From contig JADZEO010000059.1 of assembly GCA_020850475.1 (NCBI GenBank), forward strand, positions 16,972 through 80,971: a stretch of 64,000 bases of DNA, written 5' to 3'. Made by a program: the position numbers and the translations under genes. The notes beneath the pieces are model-generated. The model saw only the letters and a program-made list of their open reading frames with translations. It had not been told where the DNA came from and made no database searches. Origin of the DNA: Bdellovibrionales bacterium. Lineage in GTDB: Bacteria; Bdellovibrionota; Bdellovibrionia; Bdellovibrionales; UBA1609. This document shows positions 26,743 to 34,833 of this stretch, one piece after another. Numbering within the stretch: position 1 is the stretch's first letter; every line of letters starts with the position of its first letter.

Positions 26743-27327
26743 TTATTTTTTTGTTACAGTTGCTTCAACCGCATTGGTCCAAGACTCTTTGTAAACCAAC
26801 TCTTCACGGCAATTGGGATCTGGCAAACCCACTTCGCCAATGATCGGGCAGATTTTTGATTTTTGCATGTCAACGATGCGAATCGTTTTGCGAACGGTCT
26901 TCACCTCTAGAGTAAAGTTCTCGGCCGCAAACTGGCGGTTCACGTTGGAGAAGGGGTGCTTCCAGCCTGGGTAAACCGACTTGAGCAACTCCACTTGAGC
27001 GGCAGAAAAATCCGCGACATCAAAAGTAACTGAACTATAGGGGCGCTCGTTGGACGGGAAAAAGGTGTCACTGTAGCTCAGGTAAACACGAATCACCGGT
27101 TGGCTTTCGACCACTACTGTTTCTTCGCAGACATTACCGGCTTCGCCACCTTCCACACAGCCAGGGATCGGGCGAGTCACGGTTTTTGTGGGAATCAAAT
27201 CATATTGCGCATCTTCGAGAGAAAAATTGTAGACGCCGGTATTAAAGCTGAGTGTTTTGCTGACGCTGGCAGAAGCTGAGCCCACAAAGGCAAGAGTCAA
27301 AGCGATCATCATCATTTTAGTTTTCAT
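26743..27327 (-). CDS. Secreted protein, paralogue B of a tandem pair
   Basis: A 194-residue exported protein, signal MKTKMMMIALTLAFVGSASA, started at the ATG that follows GGGGGG. A GTG- or ATG-type start 9 codons upstream is open but not signal-like. It is closely related to the gene at 25878-26462, with all four cysteines and the spacing kept, and only short surface stretches changed (RGQAS versus RPYSS, and similar). This points to a recent local duplication. The function is unknown. It diverges from the small lipoprotein at 27558. Confidence 0.8.
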   Translation of the reverse strand: MKTKMMMIALTLAFVGSASASVSKTLSFNTGVYNFSLEDAQYDLIPTKTVTRPIPGCVEGGEAGNVCEETVVVESQPVIRVYLSYSDTFFPSNERPYSSVTFDVADFSAAQVELLKSVYPGWKHPFSNVNRQFAAENFTLEVKTVRKTIRIVDMQKSKICPIIGEVGLPDPNCREELVYKESWTNAVEATVTKK

Positions 27328-27557
27328 CAATCCCCCCGGGTTTGACCGAATCATGGTTTTTGGTTTGTTTCGGCGCGGACCTTATTGCAGTAGTACAGAT
27401 GATTCAACCGAGATTGACCAACAAAATTTTTTCCTCACCTGTCTTGAGAAGGAGAAATCCCCGCTCACGAAAGTCGTGAAATTGTATTCGAACTAAACCC
27501 CACACCTCTCTCACAACTTTTGTGCAAGTATCACTTCCCTCTCGAGGAAAACGAGCT

Positions 27558-27845
27558 ATGATAATTGTTATGTTAAGATGTTTAGGTAAATTTCTTTTTG
27601 TGACGACTCTCGTGGGCTGTGCTTCCGCACCCAAATCGATGACCACGGCGCCGACGCCTTCGTCACCACCAGAAGACCTCGTCTCCGTCGCTGCCGCGAT
27701 TGAACTTGCGCGGAGTGCATACACAGCAGGTTGTGTTCGCACCTACAACGAACGCGCGGAGAAAGGCCACTTCGCCCAATGCCGAGCGGCCGCTGATGTC
27801 TATGTTGAAAGTGAAGTCGTGGGAATTATTCGCGGTAAACGCTAG
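27558..27845 (+). CDS. Small lipoprotein of unknown function
   Basis: A 95-residue lipoprotein. GAGGAA stands 8 bases before the ATG, and MLRCLGKFLFVTTLVGC gives a signal with LVGC lipobox. A proline/threonine-rich linker (SMTTAPTPSSPPED) and a short helical domain follow (VSVAAAIELARSAYTAGCVRTY, with GHFAQCRAAADVYVE). Two cysteines in the domain may pair. No family is recognised. An ATG four codons downstream (27570) is also possible. Confidence 0.65.
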   Translation: MIIVMLRCLGKFLFVTTLVGCASAPKSMTTAPTPSSPPEDLVSVAAAIELARSAYTAGCVRTYNERAEKGHFAQCRAAADVYVESEVVGIIRGKR

Positions 27846-27873
27846 ACGGAATCGCGAAAACCAAACCAAAATT

Positions 27874-27957
27874 CTAGGGAAAGTATTGGAGTCCTTCGAT
27901 TATCAGGACCGCAGAAGCTAGACTCAGTATCGCAATGAGAAAAAGCTGTCGGTGCAT
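27874..27957 (-). CDS. Possible very small membrane protein (27 residues)
   Basis: A leftward ORF of 27 codons with a good ribosome site (GAGGAG three bases before the ATG). The product starts MHRQLFLIAILSLASAVLI and is almost a single hydrophobic helix ending EGLQYFP. This shape is typical of small regulatory membrane proteins. It lies alone in the 310-base gap between the lipoprotein and rnpB. Chance is a real possibility at this length. Confidence 0.4.
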   Translation of the reverse strand: MHRQLFLIAILSLASAVLIIEGLQYFP

Positions 27958-28118
27958 AGGCTCCTCATACATTCAGTAAAGCGCCTGTTCCAAGATATTC
28001 ATCGTCAGAGGCCGCACCGAGGTCGAGTCCCCTTCTCTAAATGAGTCGCCAAGCTAGCGCCACAACGAGGTTTTCTCAATTTTAGAGGCCCGTAACGTGG
28101 CATTTCGGCAACAGTTGA

Positions 28119-28148
28119 TTGAGACGGTGGGAGGACTTGTGCTATATA
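28119..28148 (+). promoter_or_regulatory. Promoter of rnpB
   Basis: TTGAGA (28119-28124) and TATATA (28143-28148) with an 18-base spacer, placed about 8 bases before the expected 5' end of RNase P RNA. Confidence 0.6.
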
Positions 28149-28156
28149 CCTGGGCA

Positions 28157-28514
28157 GCGGAATTGTGGGCTCTCGCTCAGTCTTAGGACTGAGAGGAAAG
28201 TCCGGACTCCATATGGCAGCGCAAGGGGTAACGCCCCTCCACCGCAAGGTGAGGAACAGTGGAACAGAGAGAATGTCCGGGGCAGTGATCCTTAGGCCGG
28301 GAACGGGAAGCTTAAGGGGAGCCGCTGGAGTGAAAACAGCCAAACTCTGCGCGGAGCAAGGCCAAATAGGGAAACGATAGAGCGCGGCCAGCGCAAAGTT
28401 TCCGGGTAGGCCGCTTAAGGGTGACAGTAATGGCACTCTCAGAGGAATGACAGCCTCACAGACAAAATGCATCGTTTTGTTTGTCAGACAGAATCCGGCT
28501 TAGAGCAAATCCGT
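28157..28514 (+). ncRNA. rnpB: RNase P RNA, bacterial class A
   Basis: The catalytic RNA that trims tRNA 5' leaders. Conserved core segments are in order: GAGGAAAGTCCGGACTCC near the 5' end, AACAGAGAG, the GGAGCAAGGCCAAATAGG block, GGGTAGGCCGC, and ACAGAATCCGGCTTA at the 3' end. The ends are set approximately by pairing of CGGAATTG with CAAATCCG as helix P1. The length of about 358 is normal. A promoter precedes it and a terminator follows 15 bases after. Confidence 0.96.
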
Positions 28515-28528
28515 GACGATGCTTTTAT

Positions 28529-28561
28529 GAGGCGGGTGTTACAGCCCGCCTCTCTTTTTTT
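28529..28561 (+). terminator. Rho-independent terminator of rnpB
   Basis: Stem GAGGCGGG / CCCGCCTC, loop TGTTACAG, then a run of T. It follows the RNase P RNA 3' end. Confidence 0.95.
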
Positions 28562-28604
28562 GCCTTTGATCGCCGGCCTCATTCCGTCGGTTCCGCCGCG
28601 AGAC

Positions 28605-28913
28605 TCAGTCTCGATTGCCAAAGACGGTCGACTCGAGCTTCATCATGGCTTGAATTTTGTCGTGCAACAGGATTTTTAGTGAATCTCGCAAATAGGTTTC
28701 GACATCTTGGTCGGTACTTCCGGTGTTGGAGATGATTTTGTCGTAAATGGCGCGAGTTTCTTCCGAAACACTGAGCGTAATCTTATGGTCGCTCAGATAA
28801 TCATCTAATAAGTCGCGGATGAGGCCACTGAGGTTCAAACCCCGGTCTGCCAGAACTCGAGCTTGGTCTTCTCTAATCATCAGACTGATTCGCTTTAACG
28901 CCGCGTCTTTCAT
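28605..28913 (-). CDS. Ribbon-helix-helix-like protein, possible regulator
   Basis: A 102-residue protein. Residues 7-40 (KRISLMIREDQARVLADRG followed by LNLSGLIRDLLDDYL) follow the strand-helix-helix pattern of RHH DNA-binding domains. The C-terminal half (about 45-100) is helical and may dimerise (ETRAIYDKIISNTG). It is transcribed away from the PspC-containing operon across an AT-rich 180-base gap that holds repeated TATGTAT sites. Control of that operon and of itself is therefore a reasonable guess. The DNA-binding role is inferred from the pattern, not demonstrated. Confidence 0.65.
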   Translation of the reverse strand: MKDAALKRISLMIREDQARVLADRGLNLSGLIRDLLDDYLSDHKITLSVSEETRAIYDKIISNTGSTDQDVETYLRDSLKILLHDKIQAMMKLESTVFGNRD

Positions 28914-28947
28914 TGCATCACCATTTTGACTAATAATTACAATATCT

Positions 28948-29071
28948 TATGTATTCTTAAGTCCATAATATAGAACCACACGATCTTACCACCATTATGC
29001 ATTATTTTACAAATTTTTCTTGCAGTATGTATCATTATTCACTATTATGTACGAATACATATTAACACATA
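28948..29071. promoter_or_regulatory. Cluster of TATGTAT-like sites, possible operator
   Basis: In the divergent gap, TATGTAT occurs at 28948-28954 and 29036-29042, TATGCAT at 28996-29002, TATGTAC at 29056-29062, and the inverted form ATACATA at 29065-29071. The last three lie in the spacer, at the -10 edge and just beyond the promoter at 29030-29058. This placement suits repressor sites for the neighbouring RHH-like protein. Confidence 0.45.
29030..29058 (+). promoter_or_regulatory. Promoter of the PspC-containing operon
   Basis: TTGCAG (29030-29035) and TATTAT (29053-29058) with a 17-base spacer. Transcription would start near 29065, some 30 bases before the pspC-like gene, whose start is preceded by AAGAAGGGG. 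Confidence 0.6.
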
Positions 29072-29093
29072 ACCTTAAGAAGGGGACAAAGAA

Positions 29094-29507
29094 ATGAAAT
29101 GGGAAGAGTGGACGACGAAAGAAAAGTGGGTGCGGTCCAACGACGGCTGGCTCGCTGGTGTTTGCCAAGGGCTGGCAGTTCGATTTGGGGTTGAACCCTG
29201 GATCATGCGAGCCGCCTGGTTGGCGAGCATTGTCTTTCTCGGATTTGGAGTTTTGGTCTACATCCTGTTGGCCTTAACTCTCCCCCGCGAAGATCAGCTT
29301 CACTCGAGCCACCAAGAAAAGTTCCTCGGCGTCTGCAGAAAAATCAGCCTCCGCACGGGCTTTGATGTGGGTCTTGTTCGATTCATCACAGCGTTTTTGG
29401 CGGTGAGTTCGTTTGGCGCCACGATGGTCGGGTACTTGGTACTTTATTTTGTCCTTCCCGACACCGTCAGCGAGAGTGCGGTCCAGGACTCCGGGAGGAC
29501 ATTATGA
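29094..29507 (+). CDS. PspC-domain membrane protein (two domains)
   Basis: A 137-residue membrane protein with two PspC-type halves. Residues about 10-65 contain WVRSNDGWLAGVCQGLAVRFGVEPWIMRAAW and the first helix (LASIVFLGFGVLVYILLALTLP). Residues about 75-130 repeat the pattern (KFLGVCRKISLRTGFDVGLVRFITAF and MVGYLVLYFVLP). PspC senses envelope stress and works with PspA in many bacteria. Here a PspA-like gene overlaps its stop by ATGA. Duplication of the domain within one chain is less usual than a single copy. Confidence 0.85.
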   Translation: MKWEEWTTKEKWVRSNDGWLAGVCQGLAVRFGVEPWIMRAAWLASIVFLGFGVLVYILLALTLPREDQLHSSHQEKFLGVCRKISLRTGFDVGLVRFITAFLAVSSFGATMVGYLVLYFVLPDTVSESAVQDSGRTL

Positions 29508-30214
29508 ACCTCGCAGCTCGCTTCCGCCTTTTGTGGACTGGCTTTTGGAGCAACTTACTTGGCGGCACGGAGAATCGGCACCCCGAACTACTGAATTCGG
29601 GCCTCATTGAGGACCACCAGCGCCAACTGCATCGGCTGCGTGAGGCGCTGGCGGAATTGATCTTTCAACGCAAGCGCATTGAGCACCGCCTGGCCGAACT
29701 GGCTGAGCAGGAAACTCAACTCAAGGCCGATTTGCAAACCGCGGCCACCGATGATCGCGATGAAATCGCCCTCGAGCTGATCGCGAGGATCGAACGGATC
29801 GTGACTGAGGTTCAACAATTGGCTGAGCAAAAAATGAAGATGGACGCCGACATTGAGGCCGCTCGCCAAACTGAAGTGGCCCTCGCCCGAGAGACGCAAC
29901 AACTGCGGCAAAAACTCGAGTCTCTCGGCTCCCGCCACCGTTTTTTACAAATGCGTAAGGAGTTAAAGGGAAACATCGACTCGGCGGGCCGGTTAACCGT
30001 GGCGACCGCCCAGGGTCTCGGTCGTATTCGCGATCGGATTTTACGTCTCGAAGCTGACATTGAAGCCATGGGCGACAAACCCGATCACGTCGAGCAAGAG
30101 CTACAGAAAATGCGCTCGGAACGCCAACGACAAAAGCACGCCGAGATTTTACGACGAATCAAAGTCGGACTTAAACCTCAGACCGTCACCCGCGCCTTGG
30201 CGCCGATCTCCTAA
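29504..30214 (+). CDS. PspA/IM30-like coiled-coil protein
   Basis: A 236-residue protein with an amphipathic N-terminal helix (MNLAARFRLLWTGFWSNLLGG) followed by a nearly continuous heptad-rich coiled coil from about residue 35 to 215. The layout and length match PspA/IM30 proteins, which coat damaged membrane. The match is by architecture, and sequence similarity is weak, so another coiled-coil protein remains possible. The start overlaps the pspC-like stop (ATGA), and the next gene starts 17 bases after its stop. Confidence 0.7.
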   Translation: MNLAARFRLLWTGFWSNLLGGTENRHPELLNSGLIEDHQRQLHRLREALAELIFQRKRIEHRLAELAEQETQLKADLQTAATDDRDEIALELIARIERIVTEVQQLAEQKMKMDADIEAARQTEVALARETQQLRQKLESLGSRHRFLQMRKELKGNIDSAGRLTVATAQGLGRIRDRILRLEADIEAMGDKPDHVEQELQKMRSERQRQKHAEILRRIKVGLKPQTVTRALAPIS

Positions 30215-30231
30215 GAAAGGGAGTTAAATAG

Positions 30232-30765
30232 ATGGCACAAACCCAATTGAAAGTAAAAAACGACAAGAACGGCCTCGTGCTGGCCCTCACCGCGGGAATT
30301 TTGTTGATCAAGGGCTGGTTCTTTCTCGGCGTCTTGGTGGTGGCAATGGCGGTGAAGCGGTTGTTCTATTGGACTGAGGAAACGAGCGAGCCTCTAACTA
30401 CCGCTTGGAGCCCGACGGGCACGAGCGCTGCCGTGGACAGTCAGAAGTGGGGCTTACGGATCCCTCATGATCCCGAAGTCCGCGACTTACTCGATCGAGT
30501 TTATCGTCGGTACAATGTTGGACAGCGGCGGTACCCTCACCTTCGAGAAACCTTTGATCAACTCATTGCCTCGATGTGGGAGAATTTGAGTCTCACGGAA
30601 GATCCAAGAGACTGGAAATGGGTCTTGCGGGAGCTGCTCAAAGAGTGGCCGATCAAGGCCGACGTTCACATGAATGATTTAAAGCAAAAAATTCGCGACG
30701 CCAGACTCGCGGCTCAACAATGGAGTGAAGCACGCCACGAAGCCTGGGGTCTCAATTCCCAATAA
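30232..30765 (+). CDS. Membrane protein of the PspC/PspA-like operon
   Basis: A 177-residue protein with AAAGGGAG upstream. One hydrophobic hairpin or helix at about residues 14-42 (LVLALTAGILLIKGWFFLGVLVVAMAV) is followed by a soluble domain rich in charged helices (PEVRDLLDRVYRRYNVG, DPRDWKWVLRELLKEWP). The family is not recognised. As the third gene of the operon it may be a partner of the PspC- and PspA-like proteins at the membrane. Confidence 0.7.
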   Translation: MAQTQLKVKNDKNGLVLALTAGILLIKGWFFLGVLVVAMAVKRLFYWTEETSEPLTTAWSPTGTSAAVDSQKWGLRIPHDPEVRDLLDRVYRRYNVGQRRYPHLRETFDQLIASMWENLSLTEDPRDWKWVLRELLKEWPIKADVHMNDLKQKIRDARLAAQQWSEARHEAWGLNSQ

Positions 30766-30793
30766 TCCCTTCCCCTATCGTCCCCTCGATACA

Positions 30794-30827
30794 CCGGGCG
30801 TCCCGCGCTTCCTTCGCGGGCGCCCGG
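30794..30827. terminator. GC-rich hairpin between converging genes
   Basis: Stem CCGGGCG-CCCGCG against CGCGGGCGCCCGG with one bulged T and a 7-8 base loop, sited between two converging stops (30765 and 30849). No T-run follows on either strand, so it may act as a weak bidirectional terminator or RNA end. Confidence 0.5.
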
Positions 30828-30848
30828 CCTTCCCTTCCCCGATCGCGG

Positions 30849-31883
30849 TTAGCTCCGCTTGCGGGCATAGACCAAAAGCTCTGCGCCCTGCCGATTAGGA
30901 ACTGACTTACGCCACCGGGTCCAATACAAAAATTCGAAGTGCGCTTTTAGCCGCTCACGCACCTCCCACTCACTCCCGCCAAAGGGCGGCCCCAGTCGTT
31001 TGTCTGTGGCAAAAAACACGCCGAGCAAGTGTCCCCCGTCGACCAAAACTCGCTTCCAAACGCGGATCAGCTCATTGCGGCGGACTGGATTTACGGCGCA
31101 ATAACAAGTGTGTTCAAAAATCACATCGAAGCTGTTGGTGAAGGTGTCGGGCAACTTAAAGACATCCGCCACCTGGAATTCCAAATGGGGAATTTGGCCG
31201 TATCGTTCTTGCGCCACGCGAATTGCCTCGGGCGAAAAATCAAAGCCGGTTACCACATGACCTTGCCGAGCCAAATAGGCGGCGTCATTTCCCGCCCCAC
31301 AGCCGGGAACTAAAATGCGCGATTTAGGAAGCTTGATTTTGGCAAGAGTCTCCACCAAGACCGGCGTTGGCTCGGCGAGGTCCCACGGCGTATCTTTTTC
31401 CTGGTAACGATGACTCCAAAACTCGGCCCGATTAACTTCCGGCTCAGTGAGCAGCCACGGTGGGATCTGGTAGACAACTCCGTTGGCGGTGATGGACTCG
31501 TCGTCATAATCATCGAGGATGCGGAAAAATTCACTTTGCGCAGGACGAGACATAACAAACGGGACCCCACTGAGGATTGAACCGTGAAAGCGGTCCCATT
31601 CGTCGAGTGACAAAGTCGACAACTTGAACTGGGCGCGATATCCGTAAGGAAACAAGAGTTCCCATTCATCGCCGTCTCTTTTTTCGACCTGCTTTGCTAC
31701 CAAGGGTTCGTCAAAGGCCTCCACCCAAACTTGATGGCCTTCGATCGTCAAGAAACAGCGCCCGCGTTCCTCGCGAACAATTTGTGCGAGCAGGGTGCGG
31801 CCATAGTCTTCGTCGGTAACCCGCAAACCATTGGAGAGAAAGTAGCCTTCTTCATCGATCTGAGTGAAGCGCTCCAAACTCAT
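30849..31883 (-). CDS. Two-domain protein with thiopurine-type SAM methyltransferase
   Basis: A 344-residue protein. Residues about 155-344 are a TPMT-type class I methyltransferase: FWSHRYQEKDTPWDLAEPTP, the SAM loop RILVPGCGAGNDAAYLA, VTGFDFSPEAI, then ADVFKLPD and VIFEHTCYCAV. The family acts on small thiol, selenium or halide-type substrates; which one applies here is unknown. The first 150 residues form a separate domain not seen in usual TPMT proteins, with beta-rich segments (RCFLTIEGHQVWVEAFDEP and similar) that I do not recognise. It overlaps the next leftward gene (31880-32398) by ATGA. Confidence 0.8.
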   Translation of the reverse strand: MSLERFTQIDEEGYFLSNGLRVTDEDYGRTLLAQIVREERGRCFLTIEGHQVWVEAFDEPLVAKQVEKRDGDEWELLFPYGYRAQFKLSTLSLDEWDRFHGSILSGVPFVMSRPAQSEFFRILDDYDDESITANGVVYQIPPWLLTEPEVNRAEFWSHRYQEKDTPWDLAEPTPVLVETLAKIKLPKSRILVPGCGAGNDAAYLARQGHVVTGFDFSPEAIRVAQERYGQIPHLEFQVADVFKLPDTFTNSFDVIFEHTCYCAVNPVRRNELIRVWKRVLVDGGHLLGVFFATDKRLGPPFGGSEWEVRERLKAHFEFLYWTRWRKSVPNRQGAELLVYARKRS

Positions 31884-32398
31884 TGGGCCGGGGTTTCTGT
31901 CGGTGGCTCAGGTTGGGCTGGGGGTTGCGGTTGAACTTCAGGGGGTGGCTCCGGCGCGGCAGAGGTCGTCTCCTCGGCCTCGGATTCGTTACCGCGGGGA
32001 TCGACTTTGAGGGGCTCTTTGAAATCGATGCGGTTATTCAAGATATAAAGCTCATCGAAATTCCAAAAATCATATTCTTCGTCGGTGTTGCTGTCGCGAT
32101 TAAGGATCGCGTACCCTTCGATTTCCACGCGGGCAGGGCCGACTGATTCAGCGTTGTCTTCAAAGGAGTAAATAAACGAGGCTTTGACCTGGTTTTTTTT
32201 TATATTTTCCGTCCAAAAGCGCTCAAAGCGGAGGTTCTTAGATTGGGGCAGATTTTCCTGAATGTAATCGCTGATAACTCGTTTGAGATCATCCTGAATG
32301 CCAATATGAACATTCTCAGACACATTGGCCGGATCATGAACGAGTGACCAACTCCAATGCATTGCAACGAGAAAAACCAACAAACTCAGATATTTCAT
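31880..32398 (-). CDS. Secreted protein with proline-rich tail
   Basis: A 172-residue exported protein. The chosen ATG follows AAGGATCAGGGA and gives MKYLSLLVFLVAMHWSWSL as a signal. A central domain (about residues 35-125) contains ESVGPARVEIEGYAILNRD. The C-terminal 30-40 residues are low-complexity and rich in Pro and Glu (APEPPPEVQPQPPAQPEPP), suggesting a cell-wall or surface spacer. An earlier start 6 codons upstream is open. It lies upstream of the methyltransferase in one transcript, overlapping by four bases. Confidence 0.7.
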   Translation of the reverse strand: MKYLSLLVFLVAMHWSWSLVHDPANVSENVHIGIQDDLKRVISDYIQENLPQSKNLRFERFWTENIKKNQVKASFIYSFEDNAESVGPARVEIEGYAILNRDSNTDEEYDFWNFDELYILNNRIDFKEPLKVDPRGNESEAEETTSAAPEPPPEVQPQPPAQPEPPTETPAQ

Positions 32399-32495
32399 TC
32401 CCTGATCCTTCCACACAGAGTATGCATAGTCACTTGAGAACTCTACTTTAGGTTCATGGCGCGGACAACCGTTGCCCGCCCTTAGGGAAAGAACT

Positions 32496-33107
32496 GTGAC
32501 TGGCGGCCGTCGTAAACGAATTTGGATGGAGCTTGGTTCTGAAGTTTTGAACCGAGCCTGGGAATTAAAGGGGAAACTCGAAACCGAGCTTCACTCCCCC
32601 TTCTGGCAGGAGGTCATCGCGCGACCTCGCCAACTTTTGTACTGGGCCGAAAACCTAAGCCCTGAGCTCACTCGGCGCGCATTAAGCTACGCGTCAGTCG
32701 CCCGGCTCCCCGGCACCACCGGACCCACTTTTGAAATCACGGATTGGTCCCAGGACGGACTCGCGGTGGCACTTAAGGCTCCCGCGCAAAGTGAATTATC
32801 AATGGCGGAGCTCACGCAGTTTGCCGAAAGGGTCCTTCGACTTTATTGGGAACGGCATTTTTTAGGCCCTGCCGACCAACTCACGCTGAGATCCGCCCAC
32901 CTTGAAAAGCTCGGCAGTTGGAGTGGCACCCTGCAACTTCGCCTTGGCATGAATCACCTGATGCGCGAAAAGCTGCGCATCGCTGCGGCCCGCACCGACG
33001 GTGAGGCCGTGTTGGATATCTCGATCCCTGTTTTTAGCGAACAAAGCCTCCAAGTTGGCGAATGTAGTTTTGAGCTCGCTTGGACGGCCCGCCCCGCCCT
33101 GGAGTAA
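32496..33107 (+). CDS. Conserved-looking cytoplasmic protein of unknown function
   Basis: A 203-residue protein with no signal. I take the GTG preceded by AGGGAAAG; a TTG 8 codons upstream opens the frame further. The sequence is hydrophilic with helices (SPELTRRALSYASVARLPG, FAERVLRLYWERHFLG) and a beta-rich end (VLDISIPVFSEQSLQVGECSFELAWTARPA). No motif is recognised. It precedes the leucine degradation operon by 110 bases on the same strand and may or may not belong to it. Confidence 0.55.
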   Translation: MTGGRRKRIWMELGSEVLNRAWELKGKLETELHSPFWQEVIARPRQLLYWAENLSPELTRRALSYASVARLPGTTGPTFEITDWSQDGLAVALKAPAQSELSMAELTQFAERVLRLYWERHFLGPADQLTLRSAHLEKLGSWSGTLQLRLGMNHLMREKLRIAAARTDGEAVLDISIPVFSEQSLQVGECSFELAWTARPALE

Positions 33108-33217
33108 GCGCAGCTTCGTTTGGCGCAACATGGCCACGGTTTTAGGTTTGTCATCGGCAGAGGCCTTAAGTAAAACAAAATCTCGGTTTCAGATCAGGCT
33201 TTTACCAAGGTGTACAG

Positions 33218-34825
33218 ATGTCTACGCTGCAGTCCCGCATTAATCCCAAGAGCTCAGAGTTTCAGGCCAATGCTGAGCAAATGCGTATGCTTATGAAAAA
33301 GCATGCGGCCCAGCTGGCGGAGATCGAAAAAGGTGGCGGAGACGAAGCCCGTCGGCGCCACGAATCTCGCGGTAAACTCTTTGTCCGTGAACGGGTCAAA
33401 CGTCTCATCGATCCCGGGACTCAGTTTTTGGAATTTTCGGCCTTTGCGGCATGTGACTTGTACAGTGGTTCAGCTCCTTCGGCTGGCGTCATCACGGGTA
33501 TCGGAGTTGTTCAGGGTCACGAGTGTTTGATCGTGGCAAACGACGCAACCGTAAAAGGCGGTAGCTATCTGCCAATGACGGTTAAGAAACATGTGCGCGC
33601 CCAGGAGATCGCTCTTGAAAACGGGCTGCCGTGTATTTACCTCGTCGATAGTGGCGGAGCTTTTTTACCCCTGCAAGCCGAAGTCTTTCCCGACCGCGAT
33701 CATTTTGGCCGCATTTTTTATAATCAGGCGCGCCTCTCGGCGGCGCAAATCCCGCAGATCTCAGTCGTCATGGGTAGCTGCACGGCGGGAGGGGCTTATG
33801 TCCCAGCGATGAGTGACGAGAACGTCATCGTCAAAGGCAACGGCACGATTTTTTTGGGTGGCCCCCCGCTCGTCAAAGCGGCAACCGGTGAAGAGGTCAC
33901 CGCCGAAGAACTGGGCGGCGCCCAAGTGCACTGTGAAGTCAGCGGTGTAACTGATCACTTTGCGGAAAATGATGAGCACGGACTTGAAATCGCTCGCAGT
34001 ATTCTGGCTCATCTCAATCGCAAGAAAAATATTCCGGTGCAAGCTCAGGCCGTCGAAGACCCCCTCTACTCTGCCGACGAAATTTACGGGGTGATTCCAC
34101 GCGATCATCGCGTTCCGTATGACGTTCGCGAAATCATCGCCCGAGTCGTGGATGGCAGCGCCCTTCACGAGTTCAAAGCGAACTTTGGCACCACGGTCGT
34201 CACCGGTTTTGCGCACATTTGGGGCTACCCCGTCGGGATTATCGCCAACAATGGTGTGCTGTTTAGTGAGAGTGCTATCAAAGCTGCGCATTTTGTAGAG
34301 TTGTGCGACCAGCGCGGAATTCCGCTCATCTTTTTGCAAAACATCACCGGCTTTATGGTGGGCAAGAAGTACGAAAACGAGGGGATTGCTAAGCATGGCG
34401 CGAAGATGGTGATGGCCGTCAGCACCACTCGTGTTCCCAAATTTACCGTGGTCATTGGCGGCTCACACGGTGCCGGCAATTACGGGATGTGCGGTCGCGC
34501 CTACCAACCGCGACAACTTTGGATGTGGCCCAACAGTCGCATCTCAGTGATGGGCGGCGAGCAGGCCGCCAATGTCTTGTTGCGAGTAAAACTCGATCAA
34601 ATGGAAAAAGACGGACTCACGATGTCTCCTCAGGAGCAGGCCGAATTCAAAGCTCCTATTTTAGAAAAATACGAAAAAGAGAGTTCTCCGTACTACTCGA
34701 GTTCTCGGATTTGGGATGACGGCGTCATTGACCCCGCCGACACCCGCCGCGTTCTGGCCTTGGGCTTGAGTGCGAGCTTCAATCGCCCGTGGCCAGAGCA
34801 GACCAAGGGCGTCTTCAGAATGTAA
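33218..34825 (+). CDS. liuB: Methylcrotonyl-CoA carboxylase, carboxyltransferase subunit
   Basis: Transfers the carboxyl group from biotin to 3-methylcrotonyl-CoA in leucine catabolism. The 535-residue protein shows the carboxyltransferase fold: [87 protein letters not shown] and [19 protein letters not shown]. These residues match MCC-beta better than propionyl or acetyl types, although close acyl-CoA carboxylases are hard to separate by eye. AAGGTG precedes the start. It heads the operon with the hydratase, biotin carboxylase, biotin carrier and HMG-CoA lyase. Confidence 0.92.
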   Translation: MSTLQSRINPKSSEFQANAEQMRMLMKKHAAQLAEIEKGGGDEARRRHESRGKLFVRERVKRLIDPGTQFLEFSAFAACDLYSGSAPSAGVITGIGVVQGHECLIVANDATVKGGSYLPMTVKKHVRAQEIALENGLPCIYLVDSGGAFLPLQAEVFPDRDHFGRIFYNQARLSAAQIPQISVVMGSCTAGGAYVPAMSDENVIVKGNGTIFLGGPPLVKAATGEEVTAEELGGAQVHCEVSGVTDHFAENDEHGLEIARSILAHLNRKKNIPVQAQAVEDPLYSADEIYGVIPRDHRVPYDVREIIARVVDGSALHEFKANFGTTVVTGFAHIWGYPVGIIANNGVLFSESAIKAAHFVELCDQRGIPLIFLQNITGFMVGKKYENEGIAKHGAKMVMAVSTTRVPKFTVVIGGSHGAGNYGMCGRAYQPRQLWMWPNSRISVMGGEQAANVLLRVKLDQMEKDGLTMSPQEQAEFKAPILEKYEKESSPYYSSSRIWDDGVIDPADTRRVLALGLSASFNRPWPEQTKGVFRM

Positions 34826-34833
34826 GGATGGCT

